A stretch of 64,000 bases of DNA, from positions 39,274,510 to 39,338,509 of the forward strand of contig NC_054741.1 in assembly GCF_018143015.1 (NCBI RefSeq). The letters run 5' to 3'. Within the stretch, counting starts at the first letter, position 1, and each line of letters starts with the position of its first letter. Source of the stretch: Lytechinus variegatus (taxonomy: Eukaryota; Echinodermata; Echinoidea; Temnopleuroida; Toxopneustidae). Below, in pieces: positions 48,101-58,523 of this stretch. Position numbers and translations under genes: made by a program. Below the pieces are notes generated by a model that was not told the origin of the DNA, searched no databases, and was given only the letters and a program-made list of their open reading frames with translations.

Positions 48101-50545
48101 CAGTTTCTGTGAGTATCCTGAAATATCCTTCATTGTGATATAGATATAGGGATTTAGAGGCAACAATTTTCTGTCCAATAAGATGTGTTGCGGTCATCAC
48201 AGAAAGCCAAAGTATCAAGTTTGAGATTATATGTTTATGCCAAAGGATTACTTCATCAGAAAAAAAACCTTGGACGTTTTTTCAAGAAATATAAGATAAA
48301 TTATAAGTTATAAAAGATAAATCAATGTTTTTGCCCTGCGTACAATGTTATCATTGGTCAATTAAAAGAATGTGCATGCATCATTTTGTGCTTGATGCAA
48401 AAAGCAATAGCAAGCACACGTATCGAAAAAGAGTTAAACATTTATAAATAATCCTGTAAAATTATATATTTGTAATACCCTGGGATGGTATTCTGGAACA
48501 CTGTCGTAACTTTTGTCATAAATTTTTGTCATTTCTCTCCGAGATGTTACACCGCTATGATTGTCACAAATCGGTATTCTGAACATTGTCTTTTCCCTGT
48601 CACATCTCTCTAAGTTCCTGCCCATCTTTTCGGAAGCAAACCAATCAAAATCATCGTTAGTTCATAGTGGGAGCCCTTCTAGCCAATAGGAAGGCCCCGA
48701 GGCAGTTAGGGCGTATCCCCAATACAGTTGCTGGCATCGCTGAACTACGCGTATATTGATGTGCTTAATTACAAAGAGAGACAGGGAGCTTTGAAGGATT
48801 TTAGAGGAGAAGTAGAATAAGAAGGAATTAATATGTAGGGCCTAACTAATTGTAGCATGAAAAAATAATTTTGAAAATTGTCATGTATGATGAGTGAAAC
48901 TAGTACCACAATCTAATCTAAACAATATCATTATTTGCTTGACATTTAGTTGGCAGGGTATCGGGATATTTGGCACAGAAAGATATGACAAAATTTGTGA
49001 CTGCTACCCCCTGTCATAACTTTTGTCTTATCTTGTGTTTGTATAAAAGGATTACGCACATTTAAAGCCGCGTATTTTTGGTGCGCGCTGAAAAGAAGAG
49101 ACAAAATTTATGACAATTTTTGTGACAAAAGTTATGACATCCTCCAGAATACCGATTTTGTCATATCTCTGAGAAAAGATAAAATATGGAGAAAAGACGA
49201 TGTTCAGAATACCGCCCCTGAAGATTTTTCCACGTTTAAACACTGATACATATCTCTTTAAATATCTCTTTAAACAAAAAATCTTTCAGCTTGAGTGAGC
49301 ACCACTTTTGAAAAGTTTGTGAAAAATGATTTCTGCAGAACTTGGAAATAGTCATATGACAAAAAGTAAACGTTAATCATGAAGAACACATGGACTTTAG
49401 GTAGGAAAATTGATGTGAAGATTTGTTTCCTTGTCAAATACATTTCATAGAGTGCCATTGCGCCCCCCTCCCCATACACCGAGGCCATCGTGATGATATC
49501 TGCTTTCCACGGAGCTGTGATTCATTTCACATGAAATGGCTTCGGCTTGATTTTCATTTTGTTAATCATTGTCAAGATTGGGAAAAGTGTGGAGAAACAA
49601 GTAATGAATAAAATATGAAATGTAAACGCACTTTAGATGATAAAAACTTAGTGACAGAATGCTGGAGATGTCTGAAATAAACTTTTGCTTACATACAGTT
49701 ATGTCCTCAGATCTAGCTTGCACAAAAAAGGTAAAGGTTATGCTTACCTAGGGTTAAAATATCAATTTGGGTGGCAAAATTGTCACATCTGTTTTATTGC
49801 ATTTTTCTACAAATACAATAGAAGTGTATGAGAAATGCACAGCACGGTCAGTATGTTTTCGCCTCTTTTCATTGACATGATAATTGGCATTTCTGCGAGT
49901 GTTACAAAAATGGACAGTGCTCACTCAGGTGTAACATTCTGTCTAAATTTTTACTTTCATTCGATAGATCAGACCCAAATCCAAACATATATGACAATTT
50001 TTTCCGGATGTTGTATATTTTTCAATTCCCAGGATTTTTGAAAAGTGTAAATTTCATTAATACGCACTGTAGATATCTTGAATGAATTGTGTATCCTATC
50101 ATAATGATCAATTAAAATAATAATGATGATAATAATAATGAACAATGTACATGTGTAATTTGTATATATATATAACTATTTTGAAATACATGTTTTCTTT
50201 AGAATGATAAAGTCAATGGTTAACTAGGGATAAAAATAATCATATTGCATATGTTATTGATTGCGAAATCAGGTGAGACGCTCGGTTCTTGTTTATTGAA
50301 CCAGGCAGGTTAGGCCCAGGCTAAAAAGTTGACTGTTTACCTACCTAAATTTAGTTTTGCCTCTCTATTTCTTCTCATTGTAACAAATACCATTCCCCCC
50401 CCCCCCCTTTTATTATTAGGCCTTCACAGGGAGTATTGTTGAGCACAGCAACCCTTCCCAACCAGTCATGTTACAACCAACTACTCAAGGTCAAGGTTCA
50501 AAGAGAGTCTCAAAGTTCAAAGCAGCTAGACAGGGCAGGAGGTGA
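38964..50545 (+). CDS. URI1: Unconventional prefoldin RPB5 interactor (URI), seven coding exons
   Basis: URI is a prefoldin-like scaffold that binds the RNA polymerase II subunit RPB5 and, in the R2TP/prefoldin-like complex, assists assembly of RNA polymerases and PIKK kinases; it is found in cytoplasm and nucleus. Coding exons: 38964-39134, 39553-39688, 40260-40415, 43601-43787, 47038-47290, 47905-48108, 50420-50545. All junctions are GT-AG and the phases agree; total 1233 bases, 410 residues plus TGA. Residues 1-155 form the prefoldin-type coiled coil (KEEEEKALFETKVKLKQW; PFGKLAFMPGQLIHTNEILV). Residues near 200-216 carry the conserved DLLWARLDELERQEEELDEM. Residues 219-238 are strongly acidic. 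The C terminus (KRVSKFKAARQGRR, preceded by AFTGSIVEHS) is the characteristic URI tail. Human URI is longer (about 535 residues), mainly in the low-complexity middle. Intron 4 holds transposons. Identification is firm; the 5' UTR is not defined. Confidence 0.93.
39553..39688 (+). CDS. URI1: URI1 coding exon 2
   Basis: Codes residues 58-102 plus one base (VPFGKLAFMPGQLIHTNEIL; LGDNWFAERSA), the most conserved part of the prefoldin alpha-like domain. Acceptor TTTCTACAG, donor TCAT|GTGAGT. Confidence 0.93.
40260..40415 (+). CDS. URI1: URI1 coding exon 3
   Basis: Completes codon 103 and codes to 154 plus one base (YVQKMMNDLKKQEYLLESRL; VVEIREEYDE), the second helix of the coiled coil. Acceptor CTTTTATCAG, donor AAAG|GTAGGT. 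The next exon is 3.2 kb away. That intron contains a foldback arm at 42720-43150 that starts after TTAA. Confidence 0.92.
42720..43150 (+). mobile_element. Foldback element arm in URI1 intron 3
   Basis: TTAA at 42716-42719 is followed by AGGGATGGTCCGGGC. The arm includes ATCAAAATCGGATAACAAAT and AATAAAGTTATTGAAG, related to 24235-24465. A matching right arm was not found, so the copy is truncated or diverged. Confidence 0.5.
43601..43787 (+). CDS. URI1: URI1 coding exon 4
   Basis: Completes codon 155 and codes to 216 plus two bases. A basic, Ser-rich stretch (ERRAKKKTSSISKNSASKL) is followed by the conserved acidic helix DLLWARLDELERQEEELDEM. Acceptor CATCTTTAG, donor GGT|GTAAGT. A 133-codon antisense frame over this exon is a shadow. 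Confidence 0.92.
43815..44127. mobile_element. 313-bp foldback MITE in URI1 intron 4
   Basis: The left end GGGGCCGATTGCACGAAAGG is inverted at the right end (44108-44127) with near-identity. The arms continue through GGTCTTT, ACCGTCTTTC and TGTCGCCCA, about 55 bases, with GATGCGC as a further inner pair. It starts only 27 bases after the exon 4 donor. The right end of the same family is found at 62770-62832. Confidence 0.8.
44623..46126. mobile_element. TTAA-flanked foldback element interrupted by the DR1 repeat
   Basis: The left arm starts AGGAGAATGAAACCATTGG after TTAA (44619-44622). The right arm ends CCAAAGGTTTCATTCCCCT before TTAA (46127-46130). The arms pair over about 200 bases (for example TTATGAGCATTTGAATATTG with its partner at 46003-46027, and the GATGTGTGATGTCAC block with 45938-45958). 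The loop contains an independent repeat at 44915-45843. It lies in URI1 intron 4. Confidence 0.75.
44915..45843 (+). mobile_element. DR1-rich dispersed repeat, copy 2
   Basis: It starts ATTTTTGTCTCACCTGCG and ends CTCTTGTTTAAG, flanked by AATACAT at 44908-44914 and 45844-45850, a probable 7-bp target duplication. The GC block (GACGGCGGCGGCGACGGCGG) is followed by ~160-bp units. Perfect AGGTCAAAGGTCA is at 45136, 45299, 45460 and 45613. It is inserted in the loop of the foldback 44623-46126. Confidence 0.85.
46890..46943. repeat. GC-rich imperfect palindrome in URI1 intron 4
   Basis: TGCACAACGCCGTACCCCGG is inverted across the centre TACTACGGTA, ending GTACGGCGTGGTGCA. Related GGTACCCTGGGGTACC pieces lie at 46555-46568 and 46617-46633, so it may be one end of a further foldback. 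Confidence 0.6.
47038..47290 (+). CDS. URI1: URI1 coding exon 5
   Basis: Completes codon 217 and codes to 301. It opens with an acidic run (MTDEEKDDEEEDEEEEDED), then VHWKDQEPSMTLDLG, a second acidic run, and MPVIRFSHTKIPKE. Acceptor TTCTCACAG, donor GAG|GTAGGA. Confidence 0.9.
47905..48108 (+). CDS. URI1: URI1 coding exon 6
   Basis: Codes residues 302-369 in phase 0 at both ends: DHLSEEEEKDESPRSPADIY, then a Lys/Ser-rich stretch with SIPAMKQEDQKRQ. Acceptor TTGTTATCAG, donor TCT|GTGAGT. This is the least conserved part of the family, so support is mainly frame and splice agreement. Confidence 0.85.
48480..49220. mobile_element. 741-bp foldback element in URI1 intron 6
   Basis: The left end CTGGGATGGTATTCTGGAAC is inverted at the right (GTTCAGAATACCGCCCCTG). 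The arms continue with TAACTTTTGTCATAAATTTT and its partner GACAAAATTTATGACAATTT. A relative, intact only at its right end, lies at about 61505-62008 in the PEBP gene. Confidence 0.7.
50420..50545 (+). CDS. URI1: URI1 coding exon 7 and stop
   Basis: Codes residues 370-410: AFTGSIVEHSNPSQ, a short variable linker, then GSKRVSKFKAARQGRR and TGA. The AF(T/S)G-V-E motif and the basic KFKAAR tail are family hallmarks. The acceptor ATTATTAG follows a C/T tract. Confidence 0.93.
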   Translation, partial: AFTGSIVEHSNPSQPVMLQPTTQGQGSKRVSKFKAARQGRR

Positions 50546-50915
50546 CCCAGGGTTCAGCAAATACAATCCTCACTTTGGATGATATAACAGTGAGATGTGC
50601 AACCACTCTCTGCAACCAAGAGTGAATGAAGGATAGATCAGACTGTGAAGAGTCAATGTGATGTCTATATTGAAAGCAGCTGAGTATTGTGATATTTTCC
50701 TTTCATATTGACGAGGAAAATTACCTTTGCACAGGGATAGAAATAGTTTGTAAGTCCAATTTCAAAGAAAAAAAATGAAGTACAGTCGTATCGCTGAATA
50801 GATGTTTCTAGAAAGACGTTGCCCTAACTTATTAAGTGAATTAGTTCTGGCTTGTAGTAACGAGCCAGGGCCTCTTGACACCCGAACTTTGTTGTATATT
50901 CATGAAACACTAATG

Positions 50916-51150
50916 AATAAACATGTTCTCATGAATAGTTAATGATCAATCACCCAGCAAAGTGACCAATGAGATGTCATATATTAATGAATGGTATAGA
51001 ACATCTAATAGAAAGCTCAAGCCAGGTATAATTTTTTAAACAATGCATTAATCACACAATGATATGTTTTGGCTTAACGATCGGAAATATGTGACTTGGC
51101 TTACTGTTAGCACTCTGTTAGTGTTAGGCCAAGGAGATTTAAGAAATAAA
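50916..51150 (+). terminator. Candidate polyadenylation signals of URI1
   Basis: AATAAA at 50916-50921 and again at 51145-51150, 371 and 600 bases after the stop. Which is used cannot be told from sequence. Confidence 0.35.
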
Positions 51151-52849
51151 GAACCATCCAACACTTTCCCTTTATAGCCACTTTGATGCCACAATGATAA
51201 AATATGTGTTTCATTGCATATCTCTTGTAGCTTGTAGACAAAGATTCCTGCCTAACTACAGACTTACAGGCGAATTACAAAACATGCTTTTGTAATGATA
51301 ATTACTTTACGCTGCGTCTGGTTGGATAATATGAGCAGACACATTGCTCACTGTGTGACAGGGGACAGCAAAAATTAATGTTGCAATATTTCTTAAAATA
51401 TGATTTGAAATTATACTCGACTGGCTGCATTTGGCCTGCGGTTCTGACACATAGCATCAAAAATTGTTAAATTCCAACAAACTAATCATAATATTTTTAT
51501 AGTGTGGAAGTGAGTGGGATTTTGTAAAATGTCGATTTAAAAGATGTCAAATCATTCGGTTTTATCATATTTTATAACTTATCATTCAATATTTCGCCCA
51601 ATATCAGGACATAATACGCCTTTGATATATATTTCGTCATGTGTTCATTATCTTTGTGCTCAAATAAAAATTGAAATATCCCAGTTATGTTGTTTTCACC
51701 ACAAATCATTCTTCAGTTTTCCCATGAAACTAGCGGCATCACAAGTCGCCGCCAAAGGCTTCATTGCACCTGTGTATTTCTTATGTACATCTTTAGAAAT
51801 TGGAAGCTATATGCATATCATTGTCACTCCATTCTTGTTACCTCCATGGTTAGGCTTATATTTGTGTGTGGCTGGCAATGGTCTATACAATTTCTGCATC
51901 CTGCTATATCGGAAATAATTACGTAACAAGTGGAATGCCTCTGGCCGTCTCACCTGCATCACGCGGTTCAATATAGCAGCAGTGCTGACTTTGAATACTA
52001 CTCTAACTCGCACAAGATGTTCAGTGATACATGGTTACTCTTATGTCCACTTTTTATGAACTAGACCAATAAACTTACAGAGATATGATGGTTATTCAAC
52101 AAAAAACCCCAACATGGCCAAAGTTCATTGACCTTACATGACCTTTGACCTTGATCATGTGACCTGAAACTCGCACAGGATGTTCAGTGATACTTGATTA
52201 CTCTTATGTACAAGTTTCATGAATCAGTTCCATAAACTTTCAAAGTTTTGATGGTAATTCAACTGATACACCCAATTCGGCCAAAGTTCATTGACCTTTG
52301 ACCTTGGTCATGTGACCTGAAACGCGCACAGGATGTTCAGTGATATTTGATTACTCATATGTCCAAGTTTAATGAACTAAACTAATAAACTTTCAAAGTT
52401 ATGATGGTAATTCAACAGATACCCCCGATTCGGCCAAAGTTCATTGACCCTAAATGACCTTAATCATTAGGCCTGAAACTTGCACAAAATATTCAGTGAT
52501 GCTTGATTACTATTATGTCCAAGTTTCATGAATCAGATCCATAAACTTTCAAAGTTATGATGGGAATTCAACAGATATCCCCAATTTGGCCAAAGTTCAT
52601 TGACCCTAAATGACCTTTGACCTTGGTTATGTGACGTGAAACTCATGCAGGATGTTCAGTGATACTTGATTAACCTTATGTCCAAGTTTCATGAACTAGG
52701 TCCATATATTTTCTAAGTTATGATGACATTTCAAAAACTTAACCTCAGGTTAAGATTTCAATGTTGATTCCTCCAACATGGTCTAAGTTCATTGACCCTA
52801 AATGACCTTTGACCTTGGTCATGTGACATGAAACTTTAATAGGATGTTT

Positions 52850-54745
52850 CTTCTTCTTCTTCTTCTGTGTAGTCTGCTTCCTTCAATCCTGAAGATTCTT
52901 GCAGAACTTGGTGAGGTGTGTGTCACAAGGATAAAGTGCATGTGCCAAATATATACATGGTGCAAGTAAAAACAGGTATTGATCTAGCTGTTGTTGCCTT
53001 TCGTCAGTTGCAGACGAAAGGCTTCGGTTGATGGTGCTGTCACAACATTTACTGGGAGAGTGTTCCACATCTTGATGGTTCTGGGGAAGAAGGAGCATTG
53101 ATGTTGTTGAGTCCTTGATTGAGGCATCAGATATCCTTGAGTGTGAACAGCTCTTGTTGATCTGGTACATTTGGTGATGTATGCATCAGAGTTGAATGGG
53201 ACAAGCTCGTTGTGGATCTTGTAGAACATCACAAGGCGAGAGATTTCCCGTCGTTGTTGAAGGGATGTCCATCCTAGCTCCTGCAGCATCGATGACACAC
53301 TTGATGTGTTGTGATATCGATTCAGTGTGAATCTAGCTGCTCTGCGTTGGATCATTTCAAGCTTGTAGATGTTCTTGGAGGTTGATGGATCCCAGACAGT
53401 AGATGCATATTCCACCAAAGGTCTGACGAGTGATTGGTATGCTGTAGCTTTCAACTTGGGAGAGTTTACTCGCAGGTTTCTTCGTAGGAAGGCAAGGGTG
53501 TTGTTAGCCTTTTGACAAACATTGCTGATGTGACTGTTCCACTTCAGGTCTGATGTGATAGTGACACCAAGATATTTTGTTGCTTCTACAGGAGTAAGGA
53601 TAGCATCTTTGAGTTTATACTGGTGTACAATCCTGTTTCGCTTCCTGGTGACTGTGATGACTTCACACTTATTGGTGTTCAATTCCATCATCCACTTACT
53701 GGTCCACTCACATAGTCTGTTGAGGTCTTGTTGTAACTGGTCAGCATCAGCATCTGACTGAACTGTGAGGTAGATGATAGCATCATCAGCAAACAGTCGA
53801 ACTCTTGACTTGAGTTGATCAGGCAGGTCATTGATGTAGTAGAGAAAGAGACAGGGGCCGAGGACAGAGCCCTGTGGCACGCCTGAAGTTACGTCGACTT
53901 GAGATGAACTACGACCATCCAGGAGCACCTGCTGTTTCCTGTTATGAAGAAAGTTAGCAATCCAGCGGTTGTTATGTCCTCTAACTCCATAGAACTCAAG
54001 TTTCCGGAGAAGGCGCTGGTGACCGACCTTGTCAAAAGCCTTGCTAAAGTCCAGCACTAAGATGTCTGTCTGCTTTCCACCTTGCAGGTTGTTGGTCAGA
54101 TCGCTTACCAGTCCTAACAATTGTAGCTCACATGACCTGTGTTGTCTAAAGCCATGCTGAAGAGGGTACAAAATATCCTGGTGGTTTCCATGCTTCATGA
54201 TGTTACTTGCAAGGATATGCTCCATCAACTTACATGCGATGCAAGTTAGTGAGATGGGTCTGTAGTTGCTTGGTTCCGCTCTATCTCCCTTCTTGTAGAC
54301 AGGCACTACGTTGGCATTTCTCCAGTCCTCTGGTATCTCCCCGGTGCTATAGGACTTCCTGAAGATATCCCTCAGGGACGGTGCGATAACACCTGATAGC
54401 TCCTTGAGTACTCGAGGAGTGATGCCATCAGGACCGGGTGCTTTCCTTGGCTTCAGGTTGTCAAGCAGTTTCTTGATACCATTCGTTGTGATGATGACAT
54501 CTGGCATGGTTTCATAAGGCGAAGAAGGGGGAAGCAAGTCAGGAGGCACTGGAGTCTCTTCAGTGAATACTGATTGGAATTGATGGTTGAGTGCATTGGC
54601 CTTATCAGTGGGGTCAGTAAGCTTCTTTCCAGCTGATTTAAGATGGGAAATTCCTCCACTGTCACTTCGGTTGAACTTAATGAAGCTCCAAAATCGCTTC
54701 ATGGCCATGAATTGATTGTCTTCATCATCAGATCCATCAAAGATA
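52850..54745 (-). mobile_element. 5'-truncated CR1/jockey-like LINE
   Basis: An 1896-bp insertion bounded by GATGTTT at 52843-52849 and at 54746-54752, a likely 7-bp target duplication. The reference state is visible in sister copies of the host repeat, which read through AGGATGTTCAGTA-like sequence at this point. The 3' end, on the minus strand, is a GAAGAAG microsatellite tail (52850-52866). The endonuclease domain and 5' part are missing, as expected of incomplete target-primed reverse transcription. Confidence 0.85.
52984..54708 (-). CDS. Reverse transcriptase domain of a CR1/jockey-like LINE (truncated ORF2)
   Basis: An intact frame of 574 codons from the first Met. The frame stays open for 12 more codons to the insertion edge at 54745, so this Met is internal to a longer original ORF2. 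RT landmarks: KAPGPDGITPRVLKELSG (89-106), NYRPISLTCIACKLMEHIL (148-166), VLDFSKAFDKVGH with catalytic Asp220, SGVPQGSVLGP (275-285), and FADD (306-309) with Asp308/Asp309. The C-terminal FFPRTIKMWNTLPVNVV motif is typical of jockey/CR1-like proteins. The apurinic endonuclease is absent. RNA-templated DNA synthesis is known for the family; this copy is unlikely to be mobile. No stops or frameshifts, so insertion is recent. Confidence 0.95.
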   Translation of the reverse strand: MAMKRFWSFIKFNRSDSGGISHLKSAGKKLTDPTDKANALNHQFQSVFTEETPVPPDLLPPSSPYETMPDVIITTNGIKKLLDNLKPRKAPGPDGITPRVLKELSGVIAPSLRDIFRKSYSTGEIPEDWRNANVVPVYKKGDRAEPSNYRPISLTCIACKLMEHILASNIMKHGNHQDILYPLQHGFRQHRSCELQLLGLVSDLTNNLQGGKQTDILVLDFSKAFDKVGHQRLLRKLEFYGVRGHNNRWIANFLHNRKQQVLLDGRSSSQVDVTSGVPQGSVLGPCLFLYYINDLPDQLKSRVRLFADDAIIYLTVQSDADADQLQQDLNRLCEWTSKWMMELNTNKCEVITVTRKRNRIVHQYKLKDAILTPVEATKYLGVTITSDLKWNSHISNVCQKANNTLAFLRRNLRVNSPKLKATAYQSLVRPLVEYASTVWDPSTSKNIYKLEMIQRRAARFTLNRYHNTSSVSSMLQELGWTSLQQRREISRLVMFYKIHNELVPFNSDAYITKCTRSTRAVHTQGYLMPQSRTQQHQCSFFPRTIKMWNTLPVNVVTAPSTEAFRLQLTKGNNS

Positions 54746-54923
54746 GATGTTTAGTAATACTTGATTAACCTTATGGCCAAGTTTCATGAACTAGGTCCAT
54801 ATACTTTCTAAGTTATGATGTCATTTCAAAAACTTAACCTCAGGTTAAGATTTGATGTTGACGCCGCCGCCGTCGGAAAAGCGGCGCCTATAGTCTCACT
54901 CTGCTTCGCAGGTGAGACAAAAA

Positions 54924-57387
54924 CCTTGCTTTGAAATTTGCCTATCCGAATGAAAAAAGGAAAGGTCATTTGAACAAACTTGTCATTGAGGCAACTACAA
55001 ACTGGTCTATTTAAAGAATATAATGATTCTAAATATTCACCTATATCTTTCAAATGTTATCAGTATCTCCTGAAATGCCACCATCATTCATGTTCATCAC
55101 ATCTTGATCTCACAGTCATCTTGCAGTTTCCTCATCCAATTATTTCATTCAATTCATCCTCTTTAATATTTCTGATTTAAAGAACAGTTCCTTTATTTTA
55201 ACACTATGCACACTCCTTTATAAAGATATCCCCTCTTTAGATCTAGATATTTGCTCCTATACTTTTAGTTTGTTTTTTTTACTCTTGTCTTTTCTTTTTA
55301 AATTAAACATTGTATACAAAATCCTGCAATACAACATTAGCTGCATCAGGATTTTGGTCTGAATTCTTGTGAATTTCCTTAAAATCCATTTATTTTCCGT
55401 AATGAATTGATGAAATTATCATCATTTGAATAATAGCAAAATCACTTCCAATTTTCCTTTCCATAGGAAGGGAAGTTGGAGGCAAAATTCATATATGCGA
55501 ATATATTAGAATTTCAAACCTGGCGATTAAATCACTAGAAAATAAAATCAAGTTTGAAGATTCTGCTGCTGCCTTGTGACCGTTTTACAGAGGATGACGA
55601 ATCTCTTTTATATGTGAGCAAAAGGTATCACATATTCAAATGAATGACAATAGTAACTTAAAACCTTGAAGAAATAGCACTGGCTCTAAATGAACAATGT
55701 GAATGCATAGAAAATAGTTCAACTGATGCCAGCAGTGGTGAAAACAACCGGAGTTAAATGGAGGCTGACAAATAGATGTGAGTAAAATGTATCAAATATT
55801 GCAACAACAGTGAGTTAAAACCATGACAAATTACACATGTCTTCAACAAAGGGCAGTAATGACATACTGTAATTGGGATGACAAGCATTGACAAAATGAT
55901 AGAAGTAGCATTCAATATGCAAGTTGAAGAAATAAAATTCTCTTCATTTAAAGTTTGGAATAATATAAGAATTTTAATGCATGCATTGTGGTTGCGTACA
56001 GTCCAATTGCTTCAAATTGTAGCCAATGGCAAGATTATATCATTACCATTTGGTATTGAAATGTTTAATACTATAAAGAGGCTTACAGTGACAATAACTT
56101 GGAAATTCGAGTTTGATATTCATACTCCCATCTAGGTTTGAATGGTAATATTTTATTATTTATTTAGGCCATATCCTTCAGTTGAGTTATTTTGTGTATT
56201 TGACTAAATGTCAACCAAAGAGCTAAGTATTTGAATGGCAAGATCAATCAGTGATAGTGAAACCCAGAATTGGTGAATTTCCTGCATATCCCTCCATGAA
56301 GAATGGGAAAATTTCATTTGGCTTCACATGATGACAATTCACTTTATTATGCTCCAGGTGTTAACAGGGTCATGAAGTAAATACACCCAGAAAATATCAT
56401 TGAATAGAGTGAAAGAGAGAGGGGAGATGAAGAAAATATGAGAAAAGAATTAAGTCACAAATTTTGTTTCTCGATAATTTTTTTACTCTCAAGTCACTGG
56501 AAGGCATTATTGAAACAGATGATGAATATTTATTTTGTCTTGTTTTTGTATTAAAATCATTGAAATGTTGAATTCACATAGCACTTGTTTTGGGTAATCA
56601 TTTCCGTGTGTGCTTTTCTCAATTAGTCAAGATAATTATTCTTTAATGTATTCTTAAAATTCTATTCAAATCAACTAGATATCAAGGTGGACCAACCATT
56701 TAACTGGATACAAGCAAAATTAAAGAAAACAATGTAATTTCTATAGTAACAAGGATTTGATTTTATTAACTCGTATTTGATACAAGTTTCTCATGAAAAT
56801 AGTACAGATAATACGACAATACACATTTCATATTTGTCACTTATAGTTAGGATGTAATATATTTTCATATGAAAATATAAATCTGATTATGTATGACATT
56901 AATTTGGCAATGCATGGTACTTTGACGAAAACTAGACAAGGAATTAGAAAATATGACTGTTTTATAATGTTGCATTATATTGGATGGCTCAGAATGGAAT
57001 AACAGAGATATTTCAAAAGTTAGGCCAATATTTCACAAATGACAAATATTTCATGTCACGTCACTTCCAACAATCATTTAATTAACTTCATAAGATCAAT
57101 TTGAGCGTAGAAATGTGACTATGCAGTTCATTATGACATGATTGACATCTAATATCATTGTGCTCTTTGCTAAACGTTGCATTATATTCATTGGTGTAAG
57201 CGTTGATTTTTCTTACATTTGCGCTTGCGGACGAGATTGTTCAATATGGTGGTTACATATCGAACAGCAAGTATTGTACAGTAGTCTATGGGATATAAGT
57301 CGGACAGGAAATTGATGCACACCAAATAGATGTTTCTGATGCATCGCTCATACACTCTTTATAAATAGAAGATAATAATAAGGGTTG
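54924..57387. other. No gene seen
   Basis: AT-rich sequence between the repeat cluster and the PEBP gene. No exon with splice sites and a recognisable product was found. Confidence 0.4.
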
Positions 57388-57500
57388 ATTGCAGCACAAT
57401 GTAGATACATTGTTAACTGAAGGAACACATATCATAGATGGGATTCAAACCCTTGACCCTATGAAGAAACAAAGTCAGGACCAACACACCATGAGCTGAG
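57388..57500 (-). mobile_element. tRNA-derived SINE (family B, copy 3), degraded
   Basis: Read on the minus strand it has a box B-like GGGTTTGAATCCCATC, then GTTCCTTCA and CTACATTGTGCTGCA, the same order as in the other two copies of this family. The 5' half of the tRNA head is poorly preserved. Confidence 0.6.
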
Positions 57501-57608
57501 TCAGTATGCAAATAAAAAAAAGGCTGATGATGTCACATACTATTCCTTTACTAATTCATTCCAATGTATTGATGATACAGAGGATCTCCATAAAATCACA
57601 ATAAATCA

Positions 57609-57774
57609 GGCCGTTTCATGAAAGCTGTCAGCACTGACAAGTGTCTTTCTCCAACAGTTACCATAGTAACAGTCAGAGGCCAGTGTCTCTCGGCCAATCA
57701 AAACCTGGGATTTCACTGAAATTGTCAGCACTGATAATTTAGTCAGTGCTGACAACTTTCATGAAACACCCACC
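57609..57774. mobile_element. 166-bp foldback MITE (GTTTCATGAAAG ends)
   Basis: GCCGTTTCATGAAAGCTGTC and AGCACTGAC at the left are inverted at the right (GTCAGTGCTGACAACTTTCA, TGAAAC). Organisation and end motif resemble 10977-11132. Confidence 0.7.
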
Positions 57775-58523
57775 AGGGCATTGATGATTTCACATTTTTC
57801 ATAAGGAATCAAACCACATTCTGCATTACCAGAAGATAATGAAATACATGATCATAATTTATATTTATTTGCCTATCAACCATGATGTCCATATAACTGT
57901 TTTGTAAAGTACATGAAAAATTAAACTTATCCATTTCCATTTAAATAAACTTTTTGTCAAGCTGGACTTTCCCAATAAACTATGGAAGACTAAATGAAGC
58001 ATGATCAATTGGTAATGCTCATCAATAAGATAAAATATATAATTCTGTAGCATTTGCATTTCAGATAATTTCATTATCATTTCAGAGTTATGAATCCTAA
58101 ATATCTTGGATACAGTAAAAAAAGAAAACATTCAAACAAACACAATAATTGAAAATGACTGACCTTGAAAATATGTGCACTAGAAATGATTGTAAATGAT
58201 AATAATACTGATATTCATTTGGTATGTTGATAAATATTGAAAAAGAAATGTCCAAAACTTGGGAGGAAAAACGTATATTTTGAAGAGGCCATATTCATAA
58301 CAGTTTTCCCCTATTCAAACATTTAGCCTAAAAAATGTTTACTGTTTATCATATTAGTATGATAGCAAATGAATCCTAAGTAGTATAATGCTCTTTCTTA
58401 CAAAGTAATCCCTTCAAATCTTCACATTCTAAATGCTTCATGAAACAAACTGGCCAGTTCAAAAAATGAAATACTTTGTAATGTGTGACCAAACTGGGTC
58501 TACCTTAATTACAAATCATGAAC

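Larger units (their letters stand above)
51925..54923 (-). mobile_element. DR1-rich dispersed repeat, copy 3, split by a LINE
   Basis: Reverse orientation: the 5' end (TTTTTGTCTCACCTGCGAAG, CCGACGGCGG) is at 54923 and the 3' end at 51925 (GGCATTCCACTTGTT). The LINE at 52850-54745 separates the first ~180 bases from the rest. Perfect DR1 sites, read as TGACCTTTGACCT on the + strand, are at 52139, 52292, 52611 and 52803; a fifth unit near 52449 is degenerate. Confidence 0.85.

Noticed and set aside
50258..50300. Fourth copy of the DR1 repeat suggested by CAGGTGAGACG
   Set aside because: Only about 12 bases match the repeat's 3' end and no DR1 units are present.
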